Assembly: GCF_011397635.1 (NCBI RefSeq)
Contig: NC_064770.1
Location: forward strand, 35,736,598 to 35,800,597
DNA length: 64,000 nucleotides
Direction: 5' to 3'
DNA from: Epinephelus fuscoguttatus
Taxonomy: Eukaryota; Chordata; Actinopteri; Perciformes; Serranidae
Below, piece after piece: positions 25,928 through 34,199 of the stretch (position 1 is its first letter; each line of letters starts with the position of its first letter). A program made the translations under genes and the position numbers. The notes below the pieces were generated by a model, which was not told where the DNA came from, made no database searches, and saw nothing but the letters and a program-made list of their open reading frames with translations.

Positions 25928-28900
25928 GGATATTTTCTGTTCTTTTGATTTTAAAAACAAAGAACACTAAAATTCTTTGAAGTTAAGACCTTCGTTGGTG
26001 TTGATTTTTCATTATTCTAAACTCTAATAAACATTTTGATCACCGCAAATTAAATGTTTGTTACCAACTGACTTCATAGTGCATTATTACACTCTCGTAT
26101 CAAACATCTTGTCCAAACATTCAGCTGCAGTTTGTCTTCTTCATTGCTGTTTCATTATCTGTCCTTCTGCAGATTTCAGCCAAAGGCTCCTTCATAGATG
26201 TCTTGGAGGTGCAGTCATGTGTGGTCTCTCCTCAGTCAGACCCAAAAAAGTCTCGTTTCTGGACTGTCATCAGCGACAGCTGTTCCTCAGATCCCTCACT
26301 GGCCCTCGGTGCAAAGACAAAAGATGAAGAGGAAAAAGAAGAGGTCGGAGATGATGGTGAACTGGAAGAGGAAAAGGAAGAGACAGATGGACCAGAAGAA
26401 GGCAGAGATGGAGATGGAGATGTCCGGCTCCGAGGCAAATTTGACAGAAGGGGGAGAGAAGCGTCAGAAAGGAAAGAACGGAGCAGCAGAAACGTGGGAG
26501 CAGAGGAGGAGATGCAGTCCCTGAGATTTAGTTTCATCCTGCGACCTGTTTATAATGACTCTATGCAGTTCCTCCACTGCAGCCTTCGCCTCTGTGTCTC
26601 TGATTTAAAAAGAGAGAAACCCACGAAGGAAACCGTAAAGAATGACTGTGAGGGTGGGCTACATATCCCCCCACTTGTATCTAGATCACCCAGACATCAG
26701 GTACACAAACAATCAACACATCAGAGCTACGTTTCATAGCACAGAACAGGTGCAAAATAAAGTATCCTGTTAAATGCAGTAACATAGTTTGATACTTTGG
26801 GAAATCACCGTCTTGTTAAGAGTACGATGAGAGCACTGATACTATGCTCATGTGTGAATGCTAAGGCTAAAGCGTAGGTGACAGATAGCAGCTGTTAGAG
26901 TACAAGTGGTACAAAGACTGGAAATATCTGCAAATCAGCAGCTCTGATTGGTTGGGAGCCATGACTGTGACTCCCTCCCCAGGCACAATCAGACACAAGT
27001 GGTTTTCTCGACGGGTTTTACTGAAGTCTTCTCTCCTCATCAAACCGTGAAAACTAATAATACACAGTATTAAACATACAGACAACACGTTAGCTGAATA
27101 GCAAACATGATAGCAAACAATAGAAAACAAAAATAAATACAAACGTAATAAAGTACCTCGTTGGCTGCATGCTAGGAAAGGAAATCATCTTGGAATCTTC
27201 TTATCTTCGTATACACCAGTAAACATTACTCTTGTTCTAAAAGCAGGTACAGCTCATCCTCAGGTGCATATGAGCATCTCTCAATGCAACCTGCACTCAA
27301 CAGCGTCACCTAGCTTATAACTCACTCACGTTAACCAGACGGAAACAGCTCAACGGAGCTTCAAAATAAAAGACTCTTCCTGTTTACTAAAAGAGCACAA
27401 ATGAAATACAGAATATTACCCAAAATAAATTCTGACTCATAAAGTCATTCTTAGATGGAAACTTCATGGAAATATGTAACACATATAGCGGCAACAGTTA
27501 CAGTGACATTAAACCGACATCAGTTGACTTCTCAGACAGCAAATGTGCAGGGACTCGTTCAGTGAGTAATAATGATCAGTGATTCATTCACTCAACGCAC
27601 CACAGAGTGAACATGAATCCTGAGTGACAGACAATGAGTCGCTCAAACCACCCCCTCTCCCTCCCATCTGTGTCTTCAAGTTTCAGTAGTAACAAACCTT
27701 TTATTGAACAATTAGGGTTTGTGAAAATGTAAGTGCTGCAGGGGAGGATTCAGCTTCCAGTTTGCAAATGATATATTTATTAAACTAAATTCTCTGCTCT
27801 CAGTTGACTAGTCACCGAGCTGAACTGAATGTTTAGCTGTGTTTCAGTTTGGTTAGTGGGACCACCGAAAGATTCAGTGGGTCTTTGAAACAAATCTTTT
27901 TAACTTAAAATGATTGCTTTGCCCATCACTAACACACAGGCCTTCTCCTGTGTCTCCATCTCAGTGTGAGATCAGAAACCTCTCCAGGCCGATGGTCGTC
28001 ACCCAGGCTATAAGCTCCCTGGCACCCAAACTGCTGAGGCCCCCCGCTGGCCAAAGGACCAAGAGACTGAGTGTCTCCCCAGTGGCCAGTCCAGACCCAG
28101 AGCACAGCAGTGAGTATCTTTTATCTTTATGTTACTGTGAGACTGTTTAACCTATCGTCATGAACACTGTGTGTGTCTCCAGGCTCTGTGGTGCAGACGG
28201 GACCAGTGATGGGAATCGTCTTCGCTGCCTTTGTGATGGGTGTCAGTCTGATGGGGGGGCTGTGGTGCATCTATTATTACACAGGTAATGAGATCAGCTT
28301 CCTTCAACCACTGGAAACGTAAGCCATGTTTCCACCGAGCAGTTCAGTTCAGTACGCTTTTTTCCGTTTCCACTGTGAAAAGTTGTGGATGGCACCAACA
28401 GAAGCGTTCTGTACCGTCCCCATGTTTGGTCCCCCCTCTGTTGGGGTACCTAGCACACAGATCTGGTACTAAAAGGTGGAGCTGTGGATGCTGCAGTCTG
28501 ATTGGTCAGTAGAGGACGGTCACTCTGCTCAGGGCTGAGTTGTGTCTGGTTTTGAGGCTCATGTAACCACTGTTCATACTGTGGAGAGTTTTATTAGTAA
28601 ACTGTAACTATAAAATGAAAGGATGTTTTGCTGCAAAAAGTTAAAGGAGCTATATGTAAGAAATCTAAAGCAAAACGTTGTAAAATCCTCGTAATATGTC
28701 ACAGAGACTAAGGAATAATGTTCATATGACCCATATCACCGACAACAATAGTACAGCCAGAATATTCGGTCTGCAAATCATGTTTATGTTTTGAATTTGT
28801 GTTTTGGCCTGTTGCGCCACCCACCACTGTCTACCAGTCACGCAGTCAAAAGACTTTCAGCATCCGGGTTGCCAGTAGTTACGACTGAGCTACAATGGCT

Positions 28901-30202
28901 GACGGTGTGAGTAAACCCAAACGACCTCGTTATGATTCCCAAAAACGCCAAGACAAAACTCGTGACAAAGCGAGGCTCTATATAGGAGATGCTTTTGAAC
29001 GGTGGAGACGGTTGAAAGCGGAGAAGAATTTGAAATCGGATGTTGAAGTGGCTACTCTTCTCCTCGACAGGTAAGCTTTAGCCAAAGTTGGCTAACTAGC
29101 ATCATAGCCAGACGGGGATGGACATTTCGAATACTTTCAACTGTTATTCATTTTCGATCATACATTGTAGCCCATGTGCAGGTGGGTCATCGACCCGACT
29201 GATTTTTTTGAGAAACAAACGTTAGCAGCACAGCAAGCAGCATTAGCAGTGTCCCGGTACATAGCATTAGCAGCCGGCTCCTCCTCAGCTGTATCCTGGC
29301 AGCAGCGTTAGTAGCAGCGTTAGCAGCAGCGTTAGCAGCAGCGTTAGCAGCAGAGAGGCCGGACTTGCTTGAACAGCCTCGAGCGATGCAGCCCTGCCAC
29401 GGCAGCCGCCCGTGGGCAAACAAATCAGTCTCCAGCGTGCCGCTGTCCAGCAACCTCGAATCTGTAGGGGAGGGGGGGCGGACACAACTCGCCATAGTAT
29501 TTTGAATTTGAGTGCAGTAACCGTTTTGGCCACATTCTTACATACAGTGCCTTTTAAATGGATCGTATTTTTGAAATATTTCTAACATGATGAGCACAAG
29601 CTTTGTGACATGCTGCTCAAAACTTAAATTACTGTCAAACCAGACTCTGAGATTTCTTGCAACAGGTTGGATATTTTCCAACAGGAGTAATGTGCTGCGG
29701 CCGATGACAACAATCTCTATTTTGTCTGAGTTCAGCTGAAGAAAATTTTTGGAATCCAGCTTTTAACATCAGTAAGACAGGGTCTGTGGATCTAACAGGC
29801 AGGTACATCTGTGTATCATCAGCATAACAACGAAGAGACACCATGTCACTGAATAATGAGTTATTTTCTAAAGGGAGATTTTTTTTTTACGCATACTTTC
29901 ATTAACAAAATGGTTTCAAGTTTTAGTTGCAGTGATAAAACGTTTGTTCCACTAACAATAAACCTTCTGTTTTCATTCATGTAAGGGTCCTTCTGACTGA
30001 TATTAATATAGATTCTGTAATACCATGATATGAGACAGTTAGCATACCTAGGTGACACATTGAACGTTATTAAATATTCTCTTTTGAAGGTGCACGTCCA
30101 ACATCACTCAGAGGAGAAAGTCATTTAACAGACCACACTCAGGAAGGCCACAACATCTGGAATCCACCGTCACTGTCTGACCAGTCCTCCAGCTTGGTGT
30201 AG
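14166..30202 (+). CDS. tgfbr3: Betaglycan, TGF-beta receptor type III (15 coding exons)
   Basis: Betaglycan is a single-pass co-receptor that presents TGF-beta2 and inhibin to the signalling receptors. Joining 14166-14241, 14663-14832, 17314-17451, 17572-17746, 18304-18475, 18570-18714, 19176-19368, 19617-19786, 22447-22602, 24517-24600, 25622-25882, 26173-26700, 27965-28109, 28183-28284 and 30090-30202 gives one 875-codon frame with GT-AG introns and matching phases (human: about 851). Order: signal peptide (1-25), orphan domain (about 27-355), ZP-N (about 390-500), ZP-C (about 515-735), stalk, transmembrane helix (about 812-834) and tail. Landmarks are C-S-V-A-P-V-G-A-L-H-P-V-Q near the N-terminus, N-R-F-V-I-Q-L ending the orphan domain, F-S-F-I-L-R-P-V-Y-N in ZP-C and V-M-G-I-V-F-A-A-F-V in the helix. 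These fit betaglycan better than endoglin. Upstream ATGs exist; the first ATG of the signal-peptide frame is used. Confidence 0.93.
14663..14832 (+). CDS. tgfbr3: tgfbr3 exon 2 (orphan domain start)
   Basis: Encodes residues 26-82. The run C-S-V-A-P-V-G-A-L-H-P-V-Q and a following G-C-A match the first cysteines of the betaglycan orphan domain. E-T-H-V-I is the first beta-strand after them. The exon is in at phase 1 and out at phase 0. Confidence 0.9.
14939..15412. mobile_element. MITE with ~200-bp inverted repeats and TTAA duplications
   Basis: The ends agggatagtgcacccaaaca and its reverse complement are flanked by TTAA at 14935-14938 and 15413-15416. The arms continue inward for about 190 bp each. 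The terminus is one of the commonest MITE ends in fish genomes. The TTAA target is typical of Kolobok or piggyBac-like elements. No coding capacity. It lies in tgfbr3 intron 2. Confidence 0.93.
16815..17125 (+). mobile_element. tRNA-derived SINE
   Basis: It has a polymerase III A box-like tagctcagtccatagag at about 16835-16851 and a B box-like accagttcaagtgcc at about 16874-16888, then a conserved central motif ccttgagcaaggcactgaac (16969-16988) and an A-rich tail after 17090. Inserted in tgfbr3 intron 2. Confidence 0.85.
17314..17451 (+). CDS. tgfbr3: tgfbr3 exon 3 (orphan domain)
   Basis: 46 codons, residues 83-128. L-P-V-T-W-W-L-E-A-E-R-L aligns with the P-L-V-W-H-L-K-T-E-R-L stretch of mammalian betaglycan. 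Acceptor gtctgcag, donor gtgcag|gtcagt. Confidence 0.9.
17572..17746 (+). CDS. tgfbr3: tgfbr3 exon 4 (orphan domain)
   Basis: Residues 129-187. It carries possible N-glycosylation sites N-S-S and N-L-S. The W-A-L-K-H-H-G-N-L-S-S-L run corresponds to the W-A-R-K-E-Y-G-A-V-T-S-F segment of the family. The donor is gagagg|gtgagc, phase 1. Confidence 0.9.
17930..18225. repeat. Unclassified dispersed repeat
   Basis: A segment with 'ctcaggcagagaattccagt' and 'cttggggccttgatggcaaa' reads like the decayed part of a fish LINE. No frame survives. Confidence 0.45.
18304..18475 (+). CDS. tgfbr3: tgfbr3 exon 5 (orphan domain)
   Basis: Residues 187-244. The cysteine pair in V-V-C-Q-L and Q-G-C-T and the strand E-V-H-V-I-K-L match the second half of the orphan domain. 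The exon ends in phase 2 at tgtgg|gtgagg. Confidence 0.9.
18570..18714 (+). CDS. tgfbr3: tgfbr3 exon 6 (orphan domain)
   Basis: Residues 244-292. The acceptor at 18568-18569 follows a pure CT tract and keeps the frame; the AG eight bases later (18577-18578) would break it. S-V-P-V-N-W-A-I matches the family K-S-V-N-W-V-I. Ends at phase 0, cat|gtaagg. Confidence 0.88.
19176..19368 (+). CDS. tgfbr3: tgfbr3 exon 7 (end of orphan domain)
   Basis: Residues 293-357. L-L-V-W-A-T-E-S-G-Y followed by V-T-S-Y-T and A-N-R-F is the best-conserved block of the whole gene relative to mammalian betaglycan. The donor is gacag|gtcagg, phase 1. Confidence 0.92.
19617..19786 (+). CDS. tgfbr3: tgfbr3 exon 8 (linker and start of ZP-N)
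   Basis: Residues 357-413: a Gly/Arg-rich linker, then F-T-V-Q-C-E-D-G-R-L-S-V-T-V, which opens the ZP-N module with its first cysteine. Phase 1 in, phase 0 out. Confidence 0.9.
19851..20110. mobile_element. Partial TTAA-flanked MITE
   Basis: TTAA at 19847-19850 is followed by aggaacacttcacccacaaa, a terminus of the same style as the MITE at 14939. No matching right end was found, so the copy is truncated. It begins 65 bp after tgfbr3 exon 8. Confidence 0.6.
21405..21591 (+). pseudogene. THAP-domain fragment of a DNA transposon
   Basis: The frame encodes C-L-S-C-C near the start, then W-L-N-V-I-R-P-K-D-W and C-S-A-H-F at the end. This is the C-x(2,4)-C ... W ... C-x2-H-F layout of a THAP zinc finger, the DNA-binding module of P-element and Kolobok-type transposases. 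No transposase core follows. It lies in the large tgfbr3 intron 8. Confidence 0.55.
22447..22602 (+). CDS. tgfbr3: tgfbr3 exon 9 (ZP-N)
   Basis: 52 codons, residues 414-465. V-T-L-R-D-S-T-C-Q-A, the glycosylation site N-G-S, and S-C-G-T-E are the ZP-N cysteine signature of betaglycan. Donor aacatg|gtgaga. Confidence 0.92.
23640..24245 (+). mobile_element. Penelope-like retroelement remnant with inverted ends
   Basis: The left part (23690-23790) and right part (24115-24225) are inverted copies of each other, for example ttgaagacgttttgcctctc and gagaggcgaaacgtcttcaa. Between them, at 23850-23965, a frame reads K-E-A-T-Y-V-K-L-E-R-P-S-L-N-R then a stretch ending S-L-P-R and a stop. This resembles the end of the GIY-YIG endonuclease region of fish Penelope-like elements. 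The class call is inference from that motif. Confidence 0.55.
24517..24600 (+). CDS. tgfbr3: tgfbr3 exon 10 (ZP-N to ZP-C linker)
   Basis: 28 codons, residues 466-493, with one N-E-T glycosylation site. It is poorly conserved and is placed by its splice sites and by the frame joining exons 9 and 11. Confidence 0.82.
24668..25580. mobile_element. TIR element with internal tandem duplication
   Basis: The left end is gggaacctattatac after TTAA at 24664-24667. The right end, reverse complemented, is agggccgattatgctcgttt, giving loosely matching termini of a common fish MITE type. Inside, 24895-25080 is followed by a diverged copy at about 25085-25270 ('acactgctacgtgtagctac' against 'acactgctacatgtagctac'). 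Confidence 0.6.
25622..25882 (+). CDS. tgfbr3: tgfbr3 exon 11 (acidic linker, start of ZP-C)
   Basis: 87 codons, residues 494-580. A run of eight Asp follows S-A. Mammalian betaglycan has acidic Ser-Gly glycosaminoglycan sites hereabouts, but no Ser-Gly pair sits in this acidic cluster. V-L-T-L-K-L-F-V-T-E-S-Y begins ZP-C. The donor GT at 25883 is the first unit of a (GT)n microsatellite. Confidence 0.9.
25883..25925 (+). repeat. (GT)n microsatellite at a splice donor
   Basis: About 21 GT units start at the first base of tgfbr3 intron 11, so the donor GT is itself part of the repeat. Confidence 0.95.
26173..26700 (+). CDS. tgfbr3: tgfbr3 exon 12 (ZP-C with acidic insert)
   Basis: 176 codons, residues 581-756. 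The ZP-C cysteines (Q-S-C-V, D-S-C-S, L-H-C-S-L-R-L-C) and R-F-S-F-I-L-R-P-V-Y are plain. Between them is a Glu/Asp/Lys/Arg-rich insert (about 26311-26520), longer than the loop of mammalian betaglycan. There is no splice consensus to remove it, and the frame stays open. Confidence 0.9.
27965..28109 (+). CDS. tgfbr3: tgfbr3 exon 13 (stalk)
   Basis: Residues 757-805: an N-L-S glycosylation site, a proline-rich stalk, and R-T-K-R at residues 787-790 (a furin-type R-X-K-R). The donor is cagca|gtgagt, phase 1. Confidence 0.88.
28183..28284 (+). CDS. tgfbr3: tgfbr3 exon 14 (transmembrane helix)
   Basis: Residues 805-839. G-P-V-M-G-I-V-F-A-A-F-V-M-G-V and L-W-C-I-Y-Y-Y-T-G match the betaglycan transmembrane helix almost residue for residue in its first half. 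Confidence 0.93.
28323..28640 (+). mobile_element. Second copy of the 'GTTTCCACC' TIR element, truncated
   Basis: Starts agccatgtttccaccgagca and matches 6079-6290 closely (for example 'gtacctagcacacagatctg' in both). It lacks a right end: it is cut at the TTAA where the element at 28645 begins. Confidence 0.75.
28645..29553 (+). mobile_element. TTAA-flanked Kolobok-like transposon fragment
   Basis: TTAA occurs on both sides (28641-28644 and 29554-29557). The ends are similar and inverted: aggagctatatgtaagaa and, reverse complemented, aaggcactgtatgtaagaa. A start codon at 28895 opens a 58-codon frame ending at a good donor (gacag|gtaagc) at 29070. Its product contains K-P-K-R-P-R-Y-D and F-E-R-W-R-R-L-K, a pattern I associate with fish transposon proteins. 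A short gcgttagcagca tandem lies at about 29303-29351. Confidence 0.65.
28895..29070 (+). pseudogene. Transposon-encoded 5' exon, function unknown
   Basis: Starts ATGGCTGACGG and encodes about 58 basic residues with F-E-R-W-R-R-L-K and E-V-A-T-L-L-L-D near the end, followed by a consensus donor. Because it lies inside a TIR element it is taken as part of the element's gene, not as a host exon. No continuation exon was found. Confidence 0.5.
29557..29860 (-). mobile_element. L2-type LINE reverse transcriptase fragment
   Basis: On the minus strand the frame contains R-C-Y-A-D-D-T-Q-M-Y-L, the catalytic YADD box in the form usual for L2/Maui-type LINEs. Flanking residues carry frameshifts. It lies in tgfbr3 intron 14. 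Confidence 0.75.
30090..30202 (+). CDS. tgfbr3: tgfbr3 exon 15 (cytoplasmic tail)
   Basis: 37 codons then TAG at 30200-30202. The tail is short and diverged. It ends S-S-S-L-V, a class I PDZ-ligand pattern in a different form from the mammalian S-S-T-A end. A consensus donor (agag|gtaaga, after 30205) follows three bases after the stop, so an intron in the 3' UTR is possible. Confidence 0.85.
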
Positions 30203-30539
30203 AGGTAAGATCTAGAGTTAAGAATCGCTGGCTTACATGATCCCAAACCTACTACGTTTACATGCCAACTAATATTCTGAGTAGGACAATATCCTGAATT
30301 TAATACATGTCACAGCATATTCCTCTGAACTAGGCCTTTTTCGGAATGTAGCAGTTACCTGTTACTAACCTAATCTGTTACACTGAGTGATAGGCCTACA
30401 CTAGAAGGATGCAGTCGAGCACGGATGCAAAATACATCCATGAGCAGGAGTCACCATGGATGCAGGCGTCACGTGCAGGTGCCAGGTGGGAGCTTCTCGT
30501 GAGATTTTGAAGTATCTCGTCTCCTCGTTCAGGAGAAAA

Positions 30540-31155
30540 ATTACCATGAAAAACAGAAAAAAAATACCTCGAAAAACAGGGAAAAAAATACTCTGAAAAA
30601 CAGAAAAAATTACGCAAAAAAACCAACAGAAAAATAAATAAATTACTCCGAAAAACAGAAAAAATTACACACAAAAAAAACAGAAAAATAAATAAATGAC
30701 TCCGAAAAACAGAAAAAATTGCACAAAAAAACCCAGAAAAATAAATAAATTACTCTGAAAAACAGAAAAAAATGCACAAAAAAAAACAGAAAAATAAATG
30801 ACTCCGAAAAACAGAAAAAATTGCACAAAAAAAACACAGAAAAATAAATAAATTACTCTGAAAAACAGAAAAAATTACACAAAAATCCCCCAGAAAAATA
30901 AATAAATGACTCCGAAAAACAGAAAAAATTGCACAAAAAAACCCAGAAAAATAAATAAATTACTCCGAAAAACAGAAAAAATTGCACAAAAAAAAACAGA
31001 AAAATAAATAAATTACTCTGAAAAACAGAAAAAATTGCACAAAAAAACAGAAAAATAAATAAATTACTCTGAAAAACAGACAAAATTACACAAAAAACCC
31101 CAGAAAAATAAATAAATTACTCCAAAAAACAGAAAAAATTACTCCGTAAAACAGG
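30540..31155. repeat. A-rich ~50-60-bp minisatellite rich in AATAAA
   Basis: About 11 units of the form 'ctctgaaaaacagaaaaaat', 'tgcacaaaaaaaacag', 'aaaaataaataaattac'. Most units carry AATAAA on the + strand. The array begins about 340 bp after the tgfbr3 stop codon. Minus-strand frames (F/S/V-rich) are artefacts. Confidence 0.93.
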
Positions 31156-31959
31156 GCTTTTTTATTCTTCTCCTGCCTAATCAGCTAATTCCCTACACCT
31201 GAGCTTCTCCACCAATCTCTCCACCTGCACTTCATCCCTTCGTTAGATTAGTTTGTATTTAATACCAGGATCACTATTTTCAAGACGACAACTAGATTTT
31301 GAGATTATGTCCCGTCCTGCTGCTGGTGGAAAATATTACACCAAACTCCCTTTAAGAAATATGACATTTAAACAATTCCCTACGTATCTGCAAAAACACA
31401 TAACTCTAGAAACACAAGACCAAAGGCATCACAGGTCAACAGTGTTCTTGACAATTCGGCATCAGTATAATCTATAAAGATAAACTGTATTTGTGCACAA
31501 ACTTTACATTTTGGATTTTGTCGCCTCAACTTGCCACCAGCCTCCTCCACTATTTCAGTGAGAGGAGAGGCCAGCTGTTTCAAAAATTAAGATTTGTCAT
31601 GCAAATAAGTGGTGGTTGGTGGATCAAACACCAAATTAAACGCACTCTTGATCACCCCATAGCTCCACCAGTTTCTCCTCCTTTCCCACAGTACAAGAGA
31701 ACTGAGACTAGTTCACGTTCTTGTGCCTGCCACGTTAACTGTCTGCCTAGTTTTCTGCTTCCTGTTTGGTGCTGGAGAGAGCGCAGCCATTGCTGACAAT
31801 GTTCACTTCATTGAAAGTCACTATTGCTTTAACTGAGACCAAAAACTTTTTTGTGGAAACGTCAAGACGAGAAAAAGGCTTACTGAAGAAGCTCAGATTA
31901 AGTTTTATGACCAACACCACCTGATGTGAAACTGTCAAGATTTTTCCAACATGGGCTGT

Positions 31960-33890
31960 ATTAATTTCATTGACAAAAACTATGACTCAAATTTTTCATC
32001 AACGATCTTTTTTCCATGACGAAAACGAGACACTGACGAGCTAAAAATAGATCATGATAACAAATCACTAAGACGACATCTGTGTTTCTTTTTTGTTGAC
32101 GAGACGAGATGTGATAAAAATGTTAATGGTCGACTATCGGACAGTGAAAGTCAACAAAGGCCGTGCTTGTAATTATCTTCAAATGCAGCATGGCAGCTGC
32201 CCCTCAGCCGCTGAATGGCAGCAGAGTAAGCGGCCACCTAGCGCCGGACTTCACAGCTGATCCCCATGGGACTCAGTCCGGACTTTGTTATGGTTTGATT
32301 TACAACAAACCTGGGAACAAGTCCTAGTTGTCTCACATTAGTTATTTGTTGAGAGTATAAATAGAGAGATGTTGAGCTTTTCAAATGATGATCAGGGAGC
32401 GTGTGCTCATAAATCAGCCCTTAAACCTGTCAAACACTGCTGGAGACATGACAGTTTCGTGTGTCATCATGTCTTTATCAGGATGCTTCCTAGATTCCTG
32501 ATTATCAGACAAATATACAACAAACAGAGCTTTTAAATTCAAAAACACAAAGAGGATGAAATAAGTTCTTACATGATAAATCAAGTTTATTTTTAAGCAT
32601 GCAAGGTGTTACATGATGCATATTCTTGACTTTTACAAATACAAATGATTGAAAATTATTTACAAATGCCACTTCACACAGCTCTGCCATCTCTTATCTT
32701 ACTATATAATGACGAAAACCCTGTGTGTGTCTGTTCCAGGTTTTTCTCCTCACTGACTTGGTCAATCCATGTGAAATTTGGCACAGTGGTAGAGGGTCAT
32801 GGGAGGATGCCAATGAAGCAATATTACATCAATTGGCCAAAGGGGGGCGCTATAGCAACCCATTGAAATTGCAAACTTTGAATGGGCATATCTCATGCCC
32901 CGTATGTCGTAGAGACATGAAACTTTGCGCAGAGATGCCTCTCCTCATGAGGAACACATTTGCCTCAAGAACCCATAACTTCCACTTATATAGATTTTCC
33001 ACCATTTTGAATTTTTTGAAAAACACTTCAAATGGATCTCTTCCTAGGAAGTTTGAGCGATCTGCATGAAACTGGGTGAACATAATCTAGGGACCAATAT
33101 CTAAAGTTCCCTCTTGGCAAAAGTTGGAAAACTTCCTAAAACTGAGCTTCTATAAGGCAATGAATATTGCGGAGGGCGTGACTCATCACATAAAGGTGTA
33201 GAACATCTCAAGGGTTTCACCCATCACCACGCAACTTTGTAGGCATATGACCACACATAATCTGAGGGGACCCCTCCATTATTGAGCCCATCAAACAAAA
33301 TGGGGGCGCTAGAGAGCTCATTTCTTATCTAGGCCTAACCGCCATATGGATTTTTACTAAACTTGGTAGATATGTAGAACAGGACGCCTCAAGGTGACTG
33401 GAGAAATGTAACTCTAATTGGCAACTGGGTGGCGCTATAACAACAGAAAAATGCTTCAAAATGGCTAAAATGCGACCGATCGCTGTGGCTGCAATCGTAC
33501 TATCAAATTCACAAACACTCTGTCTGAATACATTGCTCTTCTTAATGGGTTCAGCTGACTATTTAATCTGCAGTTTCCTATGACCTGTATCCCAAACACA
33601 CACCATGTGAAACTGTACCTGGGCAACTGTGCACTCAGTGGGTATGGACTAGTTATTTGTATTTGTAGAAAAAATTGTCTAAATGTAATTTTAATACAGC
33701 CTGTCACCTTGATTCTGATTTCTGGTGCATGAATTAGCCTCACTGGATTAGTTTAGAGATTAAAAAAACATATAGAAAAAATAATGATTAAAATGTCATG
33801 AATTTTTGTCGACTAAAATTAGACTTAAACTATAAAGGATAAAAATGACTAAAATGTGACTAACACCAATAAACATTTTCATCTCAAGAC
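31960..33890. mobile_element. Composite repeat region between tgfbr3 and the GFI1-like gene
   Basis: 31960-32140 and 33780-33890 are rich in 'gacaaaaac', 'gacgaaaac' and 'atgactaaaatg' motifs, like the ends of a widespread fish DNA repeat. 32697-33480 reads as another high-copy fish repeat ('aatttggcacagtggtagag', 'gaaactttgcgcagagatgc'). The class of either is not certain. The segment 32460-32697 between them is separately described. Confidence 0.5.
32460..32697. repeat. Duplicate of the GFI1-like gene 3' UTR
   Basis: This segment runs collinear with 37780-38013 in the same orientation. Shared stretches include 'gattcctgattatca', 'gagcttttaaattcaaaaac', 'agtttatttttaagcat', 'catgatgcatatt' and 'aaatgccacttcaca', with only scattered substitutions and small indels. 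The similarity stops about 17 bp short of the coding part of the last exon. Confidence 0.8.
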
Positions 33891-34199
33891 TAACAGCTGT
33901 CAAGATTAACACTGGAAATTGGAAATTTGTCTGACAGGGAGATTGCTTCAAAAGTTGTTTAGTGTGAGGCCGGTGTTCGTCCTGGTTTTCAGTTCAGTCT
34001 TTGTTGGATCCCTGGTTTTACTCTGCAGTTTTCCTTTGCTCACACAAACCTTGAATAAAGAGTTATTTCCTCACGTTCCTGCCTCCTGCAGTCTGCTGCG
34101 TTTGGATGCACCTGCTCCACTCTTCACAAAGATTAAACTGAAATGCCAGCAGCACATTGCATCACATCACACAGACAAATGCCTGTAATCGTTGTTATC

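Noticed and set aside
14166..30202. Endoglin (eng) as the identity of the ZP-domain receptor
   Set aside because: The N-terminal C-S-V-A-P-V-G-A-L-H-P-V-Q, the W-A-T-E-S-G-Y block, the transmembrane V-M-G-I-V-F-A-A-F-V and the 875-codon length fit betaglycan better than the ~650-residue endoglin.
30643..31083. Phe-rich repeated minus-strand frames resembling membrane proteins
   Set aside because: They are translations of the A-rich tandem array.
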